This document shows, piece after piece, positions 26,586 to 36,251 of a stretch of DNA of 64,000 nt. This DNA comes from Olivibacter jilunii (GTDB lineage: Bacteria > Bacteroidota > Bacteroidia > Sphingobacteriales > Sphingobacteriaceae), in assembly GCF_900607235.1 (NCBI RefSeq), contig NZ_LR027849.1:992001-1056000 (forward strand). The letters are read 5' to 3'. Positions within the stretch are counted from its first letter, which is position 1. Each line of letters begins with the position of its first letter. The notes under the pieces were generated by a model. It had not been told where the DNA came from, did no database searches, and worked only from the letters and a program-made list of their open reading frames with translations. Made by a program: the position numbers and the translations under genes.

Positions 26586-27799
26586 TGAATAACACTTCAA
26601 TAAATGGAATTAATCCCGCTAAAGCGCGTTCCGCAACACAATATATTTTTTTGATATGTGGATTGGGAATTTCCAGTTGGGCTCCTATGGTTCCCTATGC
26701 TAAGGAAAGACTAGGCCTTAATGATGCAGACCTAGGTTTACTGCTTCTTCTTCTGGGAGCCGGGGCCATTACAATGATGCCCTTGACGGGTGTTATGACA
26801 ACGAGATATGGGAGTCGACCGGTTATTCTGTATTCAACCTTCATTATGGCCCTTAGCTTACCGATGTTGCTTTTGATGACGTCTCCTATCTTGATGGGAA
26901 TCATGCTTTTTATATTTGGTGCTGCTGTCGGCACCATTGATGTAGCCATGAATGCGCACGGCGTACAGGTTCAAAATATCTTTACTAAACCTATCATGTC
27001 CTCGCTTCATGGACTATTCAGCGTGGGAGGGCTATTGGGATCTTTGGGGTTAGGATTCTTTATTAGATTCGGTCTGGAGCCAATTGTAGCCGCTATTAGT
27101 ATTTCACTTTTGTTGTTACTTATCGTTTGCAGCCAATACACCAATTTGCTTTCAGCAGATTCGGAGATAAAATTACGAAAATCCAATTCCTCGGAAGTTA
27201 TTGACGGGCAGGGGGGCTTCTCTTGGATGAAAGGAAGTGTTCTATTTCTAGGTGCCATGTGCTTTATCGTTTTTCTATCAGAAGGAGCTATGTTGGATTG
27301 GAGTGCCGTTTATCTCCGGGAAATTAGGTATGTAGAACCTGAATTTGCAGGTAGTGGTTATGCTGCTTTTTCAATAGCAATGGCAATTATGCGTTTAGTT
27401 GGTGATCGAATTGTGGCGCGTTTAGACGGAAAGCGGGTCGTAGTAGGTGGAAGCTTATTGGCAGCGTTTGGATTGTCATTGGTCGTTTTCGTTCCCTGGA
27501 TTTCAGGTACATTATTTGGATTTGTTCTTCTCGGATTGGGAGCTGCCAATATCGTTCCGGTATTTTTTACCGAAGGAGGACGAATAAATGGCCTTTCTCC
27601 AACCGTAACGATTCCGGCTATTACGACAATGGGATATGCCGGGCAATTAATAGGGCCGGCAATTCTCGGGTTCATCGCCTATAACTTTTCGCTTCCAATA
27701 GCATTCGCATGTATCGGCTTAATGCTTTTACTGGTAGCTTTGAGTTATAGCGTTCGTAGAAACGAGCGATCTAAACTGTTGAAAAACTATTCAGAATAA
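26585..27799 (+). CDS. MFS transporter, YbjJ-like
   Basis: Twelve-helix major facilitator of 404 aa. Helix 1 (YIFLICGLGISSWAPMVPYAK) and the block SLHGLFSVGGLLGS resemble the YbjJ/FucP-like MFS branch linked to sugars or sugar derivatives. It is the first gene of a three-gene string: transporter, HAD phosphatase (16-base gap), DeoR-type regulator (22-base gap). This layout suggests uptake or efflux of a sugar (phosphate) with a dedicated phosphatase. The substrate cannot be read from sequence. Confidence 0.8.
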   Translation: MNNTSINGINPAKARSATQYIFLICGLGISSWAPMVPYAKERLGLNDADLGLLLLLLGAGAITMMPLTGVMTTRYGSRPVILYSTFIMALSLPMLLLMTSPILMGIMLFIFGAAVGTIDVAMNAHGVQVQNIFTKPIMSSLHGLFSVGGLLGSLGLGFFIRFGLEPIVAAISISLLLLLIVCSQYTNLLSADSEIKLRKSNSSEVIDGQGGFSWMKGSVLFLGAMCFIVFLSEGAMLDWSAVYLREIRYVEPEFAGSGYAAFSIAMAIMRLVGDRIVARLDGKRVVVGGSLLAAFGLSLVVFVPWISGTLFGFVLLGLGAANIVPVFFTEGGRINGLSPTVTIPAITTMGYAGQLIGPAILGFIAYNFSLPIAFACIGLMLLLVALSYSVRRNERSKLLKNYSE

Positions 27800-27815
27800 T
27801 TTAAGAAGAAACCGT

Positions 27816-28457
27816 ATGCTAGATGTAAAATGCATAATATTTGATTGCGATGGTGTCCTGGTAGATACCGAGTCCATTATGATTTCCGTTTTATTGGAAA
27901 TGGCAGGGGAGCCGGCTGTGATAGATTTGGAAGAAGCACTCAAACTTTTTAGTGGCCGACAAATTTTGGAAACCATCAAGATATTGGAAGAGCGGCGGGG
28001 AAAAGCTTTTCCAGAGAATTTTGAGATTGAGTTCCGTAGAAAAGCGTATGAACGGTTCAAACAAGAGGTACGGCCGATAGCCGGTGTAAGCGAACTATTG
28101 TCAACTATAAAACTTCCCTGCTGTGTCGCTTCAAGCGGACCCCGGGAGAAAATTGAATTGAATCTTCAGGTGACGGGCCTGATACGTTTCTTTGAACCTC
28201 ATCGAATTTTTAGCTCTTACGAAATTGATAGCTGGAAGCCTGATCCAGGTATATTTTTATACGCTGCTAAATCAATGGGCTATAAGCCTTCTGAATGTGT
28301 GGTTATAGAAGACAGTTTAGCCGGTATAACGGCTGGCTTGGCTGGCGGTTTTCGTGTTTATGCCTTTGCAAATGGTTATGATGAAAACGAATGGATCGAT
28401 GAACGCGTACAGGTGTTCCGGAAAATGAGTGAATTGCCTGCACTATTGGGTATTTAA
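27816..28457 (+). CDS. HAD-superfamily phosphatase (beta-phosphoglucomutase/YieH-like)
   Basis: A 213-aa HAD hydrolase with motif I FDCDGVLVDTE (nucleophile Asp10, acid Asp12), a helical cap (about 18-85), motif II ASSGP, motif III Lys in SWKPDPGIF and motif IV VIEDSLAGITAG. This is the DhaH/PGM-like subfamily of sugar-phosphate phosphatases and mutases. The motif arrangement fits YieH-type phosphatases that remove phosphate from 6-phosphogluconate or similar sugars. It probably acts on the substrate moved by the adjacent transporter. Confidence 0.85.
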   Translation: MLDVKCIIFDCDGVLVDTESIMISVLLEMAGEPAVIDLEEALKLFSGRQILETIKILEERRGKAFPENFEIEFRRKAYERFKQEVRPIAGVSELLSTIKLPCCVASSGPREKIELNLQVTGLIRFFEPHRIFSSYEIDSWKPDPGIFLYAAKSMGYKPSECVVIEDSLAGITAGLAGGFRVYAFANGYDENEWIDERVQVFRKMSELPALLGI

Positions 28458-28479
28458 AAGTATTAATAGCAACCTGTAA

Positions 28480-29229
28480 ATGGTAAAAGAGCAACGATTA
28501 GATCATATTTTGACGGTCCTAAAGGGCTCAGAAATGGTCACTTATGAATTATTGGCACAGAGTCTAAAAGTATCAGAAGATACGATAAGGAGAGATATTG
28601 ACATCCTTCACAAAAATGGCCTCTTATCTAAAGTAAGAGGAGGAGCAATTTTGCGATCTAGGAATCCTTTAACTTTTCAGGATCGATCGTCTTACTTAAA
28701 GAAGGGTAAAGATGTCATCGCCCTCAAAGCACAACAATTTGTTAAGAACGGTCAAACGATATTTATGGATGGAGGAACTACGATTTGTGCAGTGGCCACA
28801 CAGTTTCCGTTTAATGCACATTTTCGCGTGGTAACCAACAATCAGGCATTGGTACCCATATTGGCAAAGAATAAAGGGATAGAAATCGTTGTTTTAGGCG
28901 GGGTTTATAATCGTGATACAGAAACCAACGTCGGGACCAGAACTTGTCAGGAAGTCTCGATGTATGTTGCTGATGCCTATTTGATGGGAGCTTGTGCTGC
29001 AGATCCCAATCATGGAATAACTGCCCGCATACGAGAAGACGGAGACGTAAAGCAGAGTATGATGAATGCGGCGTTGAAAACTATTGTATTAAGTAATCAC
29101 GAAAAACTGAACCATCATGATTTTTTTAAAGTTTGTGATCTTGCCCCTGTTGATGTACTTGTTACAGATCTTCCCAGCGAAGATAAAAGGCTGGATCTGT
29201 TTCGTAACAAGGAAATCCTCATTGTCTGA
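28480..29229 (+). CDS. DeoR/GlpR-family transcriptional regulator
   Basis: N-terminal DeoR helix-turn-helix (about 1-58: VTYELLAQSLKVSEDTIRRDIDIL) and a sugar-phosphate-binding DeoRC domain (about 75-235) with DGGTTICAVA, VVTNNQALV and LGGVYNRDT. Such regulators respond to phosphorylated sugars and are usually repressors of the operon they belong to. Here it is the last gene of the MFS-HAD-DeoR string; the inverted repeat at 26548-26585 is the natural operator candidate. Length 249 aa is normal. Confidence 0.9.
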   Translation: MVKEQRLDHILTVLKGSEMVTYELLAQSLKVSEDTIRRDIDILHKNGLLSKVRGGAILRSRNPLTFQDRSSYLKKGKDVIALKAQQFVKNGQTIFMDGGTTICAVATQFPFNAHFRVVTNNQALVPILAKNKGIEIVVLGGVYNRDTETNVGTRTCQEVSMYVADAYLMGACAADPNHGITARIREDGDVKQSMMNAALKTIVLSNHEKLNHHDFFKVCDLAPVDVLVTDLPSEDKRLDLFRNKEILIV

Positions 29230-29260
29230 ATAATATTATATTCTTACGTCGTTATTGTCG

Positions 29261-30352
29261 TTAAGCTTGTAATGAAACTTTTTGTCCACTCCGACAGGCT
29301 TCATAAATCGCATCAATAATCTGTAAGTCTTTTAAGCCTTCCACTCCGTCTACAGGAACAATCGCTTTATGTCCGTCCAAAATAATACCGGCCATTTCAT
29401 CCATTTGCACTGTCTGGTGCGTTTTGTGCGGTTGTGTTAATGGTCCGATGTGTGTTTTACCTTCTATTGGACCGTACCCTGTTGAAGGCTGCAGCTCAGC
29501 AAAACCTTTTTCACCATTTAAAAAGAAACGATCCAAATTATTCATATTGTACGTTGATAAGCACGATGCAACTGCACCGCTTGGAAATCCCATTTGAAAT
29601 TGAATCGTTTCGTCCACACCATCTTTAAATTTCTGTGGATCCGTTTTTGTCTCTTGCGCGGTGACCCAAACAGGTTCTTCACCTACCATGTAACGGGCGC
29701 CATTTATAGCGTAAATCCCTATATCCATCAAAGAGCCACCACCCGCTAGGTCTTTGTCTAATCTCCATTGATTCGGATCACCTATCTTAAAGCCGGAAAG
29801 GCCCTGAAAAAATAAAATTTTCCCAAATTCGCCTTCCTTTCTCATCCGAACAATCTCTAACGTCTTGGGCTCAAAATGCATGCGATAACCCACCAAGAGC
29901 TTAACATTAGCCTCGCGGCATGCGTTTACCATGTCTTGTCCTTCCTTTGCGTTAAGAGCCATCGGTTTCTCACATATGACGTGTTTCCCTGCTTTTGCTG
30001 CCCTTATCACATGGTCGTGATGAAGCGCATTAGGCGTAATAACATAAACTGCATCGATATCGGTATTCTCTTTTATGTTATCAAAATTTTCATAGTTGTA
30101 GCAGTTTTTATCAGGTATATTATATTTCTCTTGCCAAGCTTTTATTTTCGAAGGAGTGCCACTAATAACACCTACAAGTTTGGCTCGTCTGCAAGACTGC
30201 ATTGCTTCACCGACACGTGTACCGTAGCCACCCAAGCCCATAATAGCTACTCTTAGTGGACGATCGTCAAAAAAAGGAAATTTGCTTGATAAAAACGGTA
30301 TACCAGCCGTTGAAATTGCTAATCTATGTATAAATTCCCGACGCGAATGCAT
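29261..30352 (-). CDS. Gfo/Idh/MocA-family oxidoreductase with twin-arginine leader
   Basis: NAD(P)-dependent sugar oxidoreductase of the glucose-fructose oxidoreductase type. The N-terminus has a twin-arginine leader (SRREFIHRL followed by a short hydrophobic stretch), suggesting export to the periplasm. The Rossmann fold begins LRVAIMGLGGYG (about 33-45); the family EKP motif is in HVICEKPMALN (about 128) and the C-terminal domain has GGGSLMDIGIYAINGARY with the catalytic Asp/His-region residues. The substrate is unknown. ATG at 30352 gives a complete leader. It stands alone and is divergent from an HTH gene. Confidence 0.88.
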   Translation of the reverse strand: MHSRREFIHRLAISTAGIPFLSSKFPFFDDRPLRVAIMGLGGYGTRVGEAMQSCRRAKLVGVISGTPSKIKAWQEKYNIPDKNCYNYENFDNIKENTDIDAVYVITPNALHHDHVIRAAKAGKHVICEKPMALNAKEGQDMVNACREANVKLLVGYRMHFEPKTLEIVRMRKEGEFGKILFFQGLSGFKIGDPNQWRLDKDLAGGGSLMDIGIYAINGARYMVGEEPVWVTAQETKTDPQKFKDGVDETIQFQMGFPSGAVASCLSTYNMNNLDRFFLNGEKGFAELQPSTGYGPIEGKTHIGPLTQPHKTHQTVQMDEMAGIILDGHKAIVPVDGVEGLKDLQIIDAIYEACRSGQKVSLQA

Positions 30353-30663
30353 ATAAGTTTATTTAAAAATGATTTAACTTAACTGACTAACAAAATACTT
30401 AAAACAAATGTTTTACTCAATCTGTGGAAAATCAACAAACAATACACTCACGAATGGGAATATATGCCCAAGCTTCCACATGTAGATTAATATAAGGTTA
30501 TTTTTTTGTGAAAAATTGTAGTTTAAACATGTATTTTATCGCTATATTACATAGCTAATATACAAAAACAGGAAATTTCCTGTATTTTTTTGTGCTTTTT
30601 CCTCTAGTGGTTACGCTAATTGTCTCGTTTCTTTGTGTAGCAAAATAAAATTACTACCAACTA
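30353..30663. promoter_or_regulatory. Divergent intergenic region with a 16-base perfect palindrome
   Basis: The AT-rich gap between the oxidoreductase and the HTH gene holds ACAGGAAATTTCCTGT at 30568-30583, followed by T7. The palindrome is 81 bases upstream of the HTH start, a plausible operator for that protein. No + strand gene lies upstream that it could terminate. Confidence 0.4.
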
Positions 30664-31059
30664 ATGAGAAAAACTATGGACAAGCATTATGGCGAAATTA
30701 TCGAAAGAACAATTAGACGTAACGGTTATAGTATCAGTGAACTAGCCAGACTGATGAAAGTAAACCGTAGATCCATTTATAACTGGTTTAATCAACCCAA
30801 ATTCAAACCGGAAATCATCTTCAAAATAGGTTGCGCTTTGAAGCACGACTTTTCAAATGAATTTCCCGAGCTGTTTTCATCAGAAGAGTTTCAGCATGCA
30901 TTCAACAATAGTAAACTGTTGAACACCGCTTTACTGAGTGAAGAGCGTGAGAAAATAAACTATTGGAAAGATAAATATATCAATCTACTAGAAGAATACA
31001 ATCAGATTTTGGCGATAAGCAGTAATAAGATAAATACGCTGTCCTATCCTTCTATGTAA
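30664..31059 (+). CDS. Helix-turn-helix protein, 131 aa
   Basis: Residues about 8-60 form an XRE-like helix-turn-helix: RTIRRNGYSISELARLMKVNRRSIYNWF. The rest is helical, with a probable coiled-coil near the C-terminus (EEREKINYWKDKYINLLEEYNQ), likely a dimerisation part. No ligand domain is seen. A second ATG at 30676 would lose four residues. It is a stand-alone regulator; the palindrome at 30568 is a possible autoregulatory site. Confidence 0.75.
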   Translation: MRKTMDKHYGEIIERTIRRNGYSISELARLMKVNRRSIYNWFNQPKFKPEIIFKIGCALKHDFSNEFPELFSSEEFQHAFNNSKLLNTALLSEEREKINYWKDKYINLLEEYNQILAISSNKINTLSYPSM

Positions 31060-31078
31060 GGTATACTATCCTATGAAA

Positions 31079-31123
31079 ACACAAAAGACAAGGCCAACTT
31101 TTAGTTGGCCTTGTCTTTTGTGT
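31079..31123. terminator. Bidirectional intrinsic terminator (21-bp perfect stem)
   Basis: Arms 31079-31099 and 31103-31123 are perfectly complementary over 21 bases with a 3-base loop; the core GGCCAAC is flanked by AAAAG/CTTTT runs. It lies between the convergent HTH and OmpA genes and should end both. Confidence 0.9.
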
Positions 31124-31152
31124 GATTTGATGTAGTTAGGCTGGCAAACTGA

Positions 31153-31686
31153 TTATTTCGAGAGCTTTATTTCCACTCTTCTGTTTTGCGACCTACCTTC
31201 TTCCGTTTCGTTAGTAGCCACCGGTTTGGTTGCTCCGAAGCCCTGCGCGGTTAAATTATCCGGACTTATACCTGCATTTACCAAATAAAGTTTGACGGCG
31301 TTGGCGCGATCAACCGATAGAGCCATGTTATGTTCAGCCGATCCTTCTAGAGAAGCATGCCCATTAATGGTAAACTTAACAGAGGGGTCCTTCTTCATTT
31401 CTCGTACGATTTGATCCAATACACTATAAGAAGCGGTTTTTAGCACCCCTGAATCGAACTCAAACAAAATATTTTTAAAGTTATAATTGGGTTTCTCAAC
31501 GACCGGTTCTTCCTCCTTTTCTTCGACAGGCGCAGGCTCCGGTTCTTTCTCTTTTACCGGCTCTTCCTTTTTAACTGTTTCAACGACGGCATTTGGCTGC
31601 ACAGCCATCTTCTTCGATTTACAAGCTTGCATACTCACAAAAACAGTAAGTAAAATAACAAATGGATAGGTTTTCTTAATATTCAT
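31153..31686 (-). CDS. OmpA-family lipoprotein
   Basis: Outer membrane lipoprotein that binds peptidoglycan. A signal peptide ends in a lipobox with Cys in VSMQACKSKK (about residue 22). A Pro/Glu-rich linker (EKEPEPAPVEEKEEEP) spans about 40-65. The OmpA C-like domain (about 70-177) has INGHASLEGSAEHN, LSVDRANAVKLYL and SQNRRVEI. The frame reaches upstream to 31728, but ATG at 31686 gives the standard lipoprotein leader and a 177 aa product. Similar small OmpA lipoproteins link envelope and wall. Confidence 0.9.
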   Translation of the reverse strand: MNIKKTYPFVILLTVFVSMQACKSKKMAVQPNAVVETVKKEEPVKEKEPEPAPVEEKEEEPVVEKPNYNFKNILFEFDSGVLKTASYSVLDQIVREMKKDPSVKFTINGHASLEGSAEHNMALSVDRANAVKLYLVNAGISPDNLTAQGFGATKPVATNETEEGRSQNRRVEIKLSK

Positions 31687-31783
31687 CACGCATAAAATTT
31701 CTGTAAACATAAGGAATATCCAGAACATAGAAAAGATTCTCTATGTGAGTACCTCTAAAAAGGCTATCTTGAAGCTCTTTCAT

Positions 31784-32803
31784 TTAGGAACTAAAGTCAA
31801 CTAAAACTTTAATGACAGCAGATGAAGTACTTGTGCAAGTTTTAAAAGCTTCACGAATGTGATCCGCTTCAAATTGATGTGTGATATATTTTTCCGGATT
31901 GACAGCCTTTTCTTTCACGTTTTTTATAACGTGCTCGAAATCTTGTATAGTGGCGTTTCGGCTGCTCATTAATGTAAGTTCGCGTTTATGAAAGGCAGGA
32001 TGATTGAATATAATATCGCCTTTTTGAAGACCAATCAATATATACTCGCCACCATGAGCAACATATTCAAATGCACGATTGATCGCATTTAAATTCCCGG
32101 TACAATCAAATACCGCTATTGGCATTTCTCCGTTCGTTATTGTACGCAGCGAATCCATGGAATCTTCTGCAGTAGCTAAAATCGTGTAAGGTATGTTGAG
32201 CGCCTCTTTGCAAAACTGTAAACGATTGGGATTGATATCCATAGCAATAACTGTTGCACCACGCACCTTTGCCATTTCCATGGTACCAAGACCAATTGGA
32301 CCCGCGCCTATGACTAACACAAAATCGCCCGCTACGAAGTGAGCCCTAGCTACACCGTGTGCGCCAATCGCAAGAGGCTCAATAAGAGCCAGTTGTTGTA
32401 TGTTAAGCTGGTTTTCTTTAATAATCAGATGATTTGGTACACTTATATAACGGCGCATACCGCCATCAATATGCACGCCGATCACTTGCATTTGAGCGCA
32501 GCAATTTGTTTTTCCTTTTCTGCAGGCGATACATTTTCCGCAATTAAGATAAGGCATAACAGTAACCAAATCTCCTTTTTCTAAGTTTGAATCAGGGGTC
32601 GTCTCAAGTATTCTTCCCGCCAATTCATGTCCAAGTATTCTTGGATACTCGAAGTAAGGCTGAGTACCGTCAAAAGCATGTATGTCGGTGCCACATATGC
32701 CAACTTTCTCTATCTGTATGATACTATGTCCTGCCGATAGACGCGGAACCGTTGATTGAACTATCTCTAATTTACCAGGTTCTTGACATATAATTGTTTT
32801 CAT
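31784..32803 (-). CDS. Zinc-binding alcohol (polyol) dehydrogenase
   Basis: Medium-chain dehydrogenase/reductase. Catalytic zinc ligands are the Cys and His in GICGTDIHAF and GHELAGR (about 37-60), the structural zinc site is CGKCIACRKGKTNCC (about 88-102), and the NAD fold has VLVIGAGPIGLG (about 160). It resembles L-gulonate/galactitol/sorbitol-type dehydrogenases acting on a secondary alcohol of a sugar or polyol. A TTG at 32827 would add eight residues; ATG at 32803 begins at the first strand. It faces an AraC-type regulator across 233 bases, which probably controls it. Confidence 0.88.
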   Translation of the reverse strand: MKTIICQEPGKLEIVQSTVPRLSAGHSIIQIEKVGICGTDIHAFDGTQPYFEYPRILGHELAGRILETTPDSNLEKGDLVTVMPYLNCGKCIACRKGKTNCCAQMQVIGVHIDGGMRRYISVPNHLIIKENQLNIQQLALIEPLAIGAHGVARAHFVAGDFVLVIGAGPIGLGTMEMAKVRGATVIAMDINPNRLQFCKEALNIPYTILATAEDSMDSLRTITNGEMPIAVFDCTGNLNAINRAFEYVAHGGEYILIGLQKGDIIFNHPAFHKRELTLMSSRNATIQDFEHVIKNVKEKAVNPEKYITHQFEADHIREAFKTCTSTSSAVIKVLVDFSS

Positions 32804-33036
32804 TTCTCTTAAGTTTTTCGAATACAAATAAGACGCATTTTAACGATTTTTCATTTAAAACAATTAGCCTATTGTTACGGGATTTTAACTTTGTATATTC
32901 CATATTGTTCAAATAAAGAAAAATAGCCTTATTTTTATAGATTATCATATTGAATATTGTTGTTTTATGAGTTCTGGTATGAGAGCGCAGAACGGTTCAT
33001 ATTTTCGGCAATGAAAACTAATATAACAGTGGTTTA

Positions 33037-33900
33037 ATGAAAGTTGAGCAAATTGTTTTACATTCAGGGCATTCGAGCTCTTTTCAGGTTCGTAAAGAGC
33101 TAAAAGCAAACATCAATAATCGATGGCATTGCCACGCCGAATTAGAACTCATACACTTTCATCAGGGAAGTGGCACTCAGTTCGTAGGAGATCATATTCA
33201 GCGATTTAAAGCTGGCGACATCGTGTTGGTCGGTTCAAATTTACCTCATTATTGGCGTTACGATGCAGAATACGACGAAAGTAATGAGCAACCTTATTCG
33301 ACGGTTATACACTTCCATGAAAAATTTTTAGGCGCAGCATGGCTTAGTTTACCGGAGTTTCGCTTGTTTAAGCACTTGTTTGATTCGGCACAACGAGGAA
33401 TTATGCTAAAAGGACACGAGCATCCAATTGTTGTTGATCTCATGGCAGCTATTTATGAATTAGAGGGATTCAATCGGTTAATGTCTCTACTAACCTGTTT
33501 ACATTATATAGCGAACATTAAGTCACCCTGTGTTCTAGCCTCCGTTGGTTTTTCCTATAAACACAGTGAAAATGAAACAAATCGCTTGCATAGTATTTAC
33601 AACTACACCCTTAAAAATTTTAGAAATAAAATCGAATTAGATCAGGTAGCTGCCATAGCTGATTTAGTACCCAGTTCTTTCTGCCGATATTTTAAAAATC
33701 GCACCGGGAAAACTTATACGCGGTTTTTACAGGAAGTCCGTATTGGTTATGCCTGTAAGCTTTTGGTAGAAAACAAAGGTACAATCAAGCAGATATGTTA
33801 CGAAAGTGGATTTAGCAATTATACCTCATTTCACGAAATTTTTAAATCGGTAACAGGTAAAACCCCTAAAACGTATCTACAGCTACACGGAGCGGGATAA
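33037..33900 (+). CDS. AraC-family transcriptional regulator
   Basis: N-terminal cupin-type sensor (about 1-130) with several His residues (RWHCHAELELIHF, GDIVLVGSNLPHYW) and a C-terminal pair of helix-turn-helix motifs (about 188-285): LDQVAAIADLVPSSFCRYFKNRTGKTYTRF and IKQICYESGFSNYTSFHEIF. Sugar-responsive activators have this architecture. It is divergent from the Zn-dehydrogenase, the likely target. Length 287 aa is normal. Confidence 0.9.
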   Translation: MKVEQIVLHSGHSSSFQVRKELKANINNRWHCHAELELIHFHQGSGTQFVGDHIQRFKAGDIVLVGSNLPHYWRYDAEYDESNEQPYSTVIHFHEKFLGAAWLSLPEFRLFKHLFDSAQRGIMLKGHEHPIVVDLMAAIYELEGFNRLMSLLTCLHYIANIKSPCVLASVGFSYKHSENETNRLHSIYNYTLKNFRNKIELDQVAAIADLVPSSFCRYFKNRTGKTYTRFLQEVRIGYACKLLVENKGTIKQICYESGFSNYTSFHEIFKSVTGKTPKTYLQLHGAG

Positions 33901-33986
33901 ACCTATGTAATCTATAAGCATATGTTGGAATGCTAAAAAAATTAGTGTAATTTTGATTCTTTAATTCATTAGTAATAGCTTTTGAT

Positions 33987-36176
33987 ATGGATCCGACCAA
34001 TGACGATAAAAATAAGCGGGACGATAGGGAAGGACAGTCGGTAGATTTGGACCGTTTGTTGGATGGTTTGCTGTTTGATACAAACATAGTAAGCTACTCC
34101 AAGCAAAAAAAAGAAGGGCTCAAAGACCTATTAAGTAAACCCCTACGAGTTGAGAATTTTGATACGCAAATCCCTACGTATCTACGGACATTAATGGATG
34201 CTGCAAAGCATATTGATGAGAAGCTTGTTGATATTTACCGTATTTATGATCTTTCCAATCTTAAAATCAACTATAAAAAAGAGCTAAATCCACAGCAGTT
34301 AGCTGCAGTATGTACCCTAGATAAGCCCTTATTGGTTATTGCAGGAGCCGGTACGGGTAAGACGCGTGTTATTACTTATAAAGTAAGCTATCTAATTGAA
34401 AAGGGATTTGAACCAAACGAGATTTTGCTGCTCACTTTTACGAGGAAATCGGCTAATGAAATGCTTAACCGGGTACAAAAGTTGCTGCATGCCAAGTCTA
34501 TTACGAATGTACTAGGTGGAACTTTTCACTCTTTTGCTAATTATGCATTGCGAAAGTACCATGCTTTAGTCGGCCTTCCACCAAACTTTACCATCATTGA
34601 TGGCGAGGATGTGGTCGATATCATCAGCCTTCTAAAAACCGAATTAAACTTAACGCCAAAAAAAGGCAGTAAGCATTTTCCTAAATCAAGTACGATTCAG
34701 AGTATCTTCTCTAAAGCAAAGAATCATGAATTGGGTATTGAGAATGTTATTGCCGAATATTTTCCCGAATATGAGCGATTTGTAAAAGACTTTCAGCGAA
34801 TTTATACTTTGCTCGCTGCATACAAGCAGCGGTCGAACTTAATGGATTACGATGACTTGATTGATATATTACGTGATAAACTAAAAACTAATACGCATTT
34901 CAGACAAGTACTACAGGCGAAAGTAGCTTACATTTTAGTAGATGAGTATCAAGATACAAACAATATTCAACGCGAGATCGTGGAATTGTTATCACAAAAA
35001 GGAAACATAACGGTTGTCGGTGACGATGCACAAAGTATCTATTCATTCCGTGGAGCTAACTTCGAGAATATTCTTCGTTTCCCACAACATTTTGAAAATT
35101 GTGGGGTAGTAAAAATTGAGGAGAACTATCGGAGTACACAACGCATTTTGGATTTTACAAACAAGCTGATAGAAAGTGCTCGGATCGGTTTTAAAAAAGA
35201 ATTATTTTCTCGATTACATAAGGGACGAAAGCCTCGCATAAATCGGTTAGTCGATACGACCGAAGAAGCGGCTTATATTGTGGACACCGTCATGACACTG
35301 AAGGAAAATGATTTAGAATATTCTGATTTCGCTATACTAAGCAGAGCGTCATGGCAATCCAATTTTGTACAAGCAGAATTGATGAAGAGGAATATTCCAT
35401 TCATTGTAGTAGGAGGAATAAAATTCGGTGAAAGAAGACATGTCAAGGACATGGTGTCCTTCCTAAAAATTATGATGAATCCGATGGACGCCGTGGCCTG
35501 GCATCGTATTCTAAAGTTGCTCGAAGGCATTGGAGACGTACGCGCAAAAGAAATTATTGTTAAAATACATGAGCAACACGGTCGAATTGAAACTAATTTG
35601 TTTGAAGGGAAAAAGCATGGAGAACATTTAAAAGAACTTTTAGATCTATTTAATCGAATGCAGCAATTAGGTTCTGCACCCGTCGATTTAATTCCTCCGA
35701 TCTATGAATTTTATAAACCGCTATTAAAACAATTGGAAGACGATTTTGACGCCAGAGAAATTGATCTTGAGATATTTGCAGAGATTGCAGCTAAATACGA
35801 AGATTTAGAGAAATTTTTAGCTGATTTTACGTTAGAGCCTCCATCCAACCGATATCAGGATAAGACTATACCCTTTGATGAAAGTGACGAAAAACCTCTT
35901 ACGATTTCAACGATACATTCTGCTAAAGGTTTGGAATGGCATACCGTTTTTGTTCCGTTTGCCCTTGATGGTATCTTGCCTTCGGTAAGATCAATGGCAT
36001 CTTTAGAAGAAATAGAGGAGGAGCGACGTTTATTTTACGTCGCTTGTAGCAGAGCCAAGGAAAATTTGTTTATCACGATGCCAGCTTATGTTTCTTCTTG
36101 GGACGCTGTATTTACAAAACCGAGTCGATTCTTATACGGCATATCAGACAATACATACGATATCATTAACGAATGA
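33987..36176 (+). CDS. UvrD/Rep-type ATP-dependent DNA helicase
   Basis: Superfamily 1A helicase. The Q motif (LNPQQLAAV, about 101) and Walker A (GAGTGKTRVIT, about 118) are followed by DEYQDTN (Walker B, about 315), GDDAQSIYSFRGA (motif III), ENYRST (IV), STIHSAKGLEW (V) and FYVACSRA (VI). Length 729 aa. About 100 residues precede the Q motif, longer than in UvrD/PcrA, where it lies near the N-terminus. This N-terminal part is charged and not recognised. It is monocistronic. Confidence 0.9.
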   Translation: MDPTNDDKNKRDDREGQSVDLDRLLDGLLFDTNIVSYSKQKKEGLKDLLSKPLRVENFDTQIPTYLRTLMDAAKHIDEKLVDIYRIYDLSNLKINYKKELNPQQLAAVCTLDKPLLVIAGAGTGKTRVITYKVSYLIEKGFEPNEILLLTFTRKSANEMLNRVQKLLHAKSITNVLGGTFHSFANYALRKYHALVGLPPNFTIIDGEDVVDIISLLKTELNLTPKKGSKHFPKSSTIQSIFSKAKNHELGIENVIAEYFPEYERFVKDFQRIYTLLAAYKQRSNLMDYDDLIDILRDKLKTNTHFRQVLQAKVAYILVDEYQDTNNIQREIVELLSQKGNITVVGDDAQSIYSFRGANFENILRFPQHFENCGVVKIEENYRSTQRILDFTNKLIESARIGFKKELFSRLHKGRKPRINRLVDTTEEAAYIVDTVMTLKENDLEYSDFAILSRASWQSNFVQAELMKRNIPFIVVGGIKFGERRHVKDMVSFLKIMMNPMDAVAWHRILKLLEGIGDVRAKEIIVKIHEQHGRIETNLFEGKKHGEHLKELLDLFNRMQQLGSAPVDLIPPIYEFYKPLLKQLEDDFDAREIDLEIFAEIAAKYEDLEKFLADFTLEPPSNRYQDKTIPFDESDEKPLTISTIHSAKGLEWHTVFVPFALDGILPSVRSMASLEEIEEERRLFYVACSRAKENLFITMPAYVSSWDAVFTKPSRFLYGISDNTYDIINE

Positions 36177-36251
36177 CGTATGTATTTCGGAAGATTTTGT
36201 TACTCGATTGAGAGACGGATTACTATGTCGTAATCTGTCTTGTGAATACAT

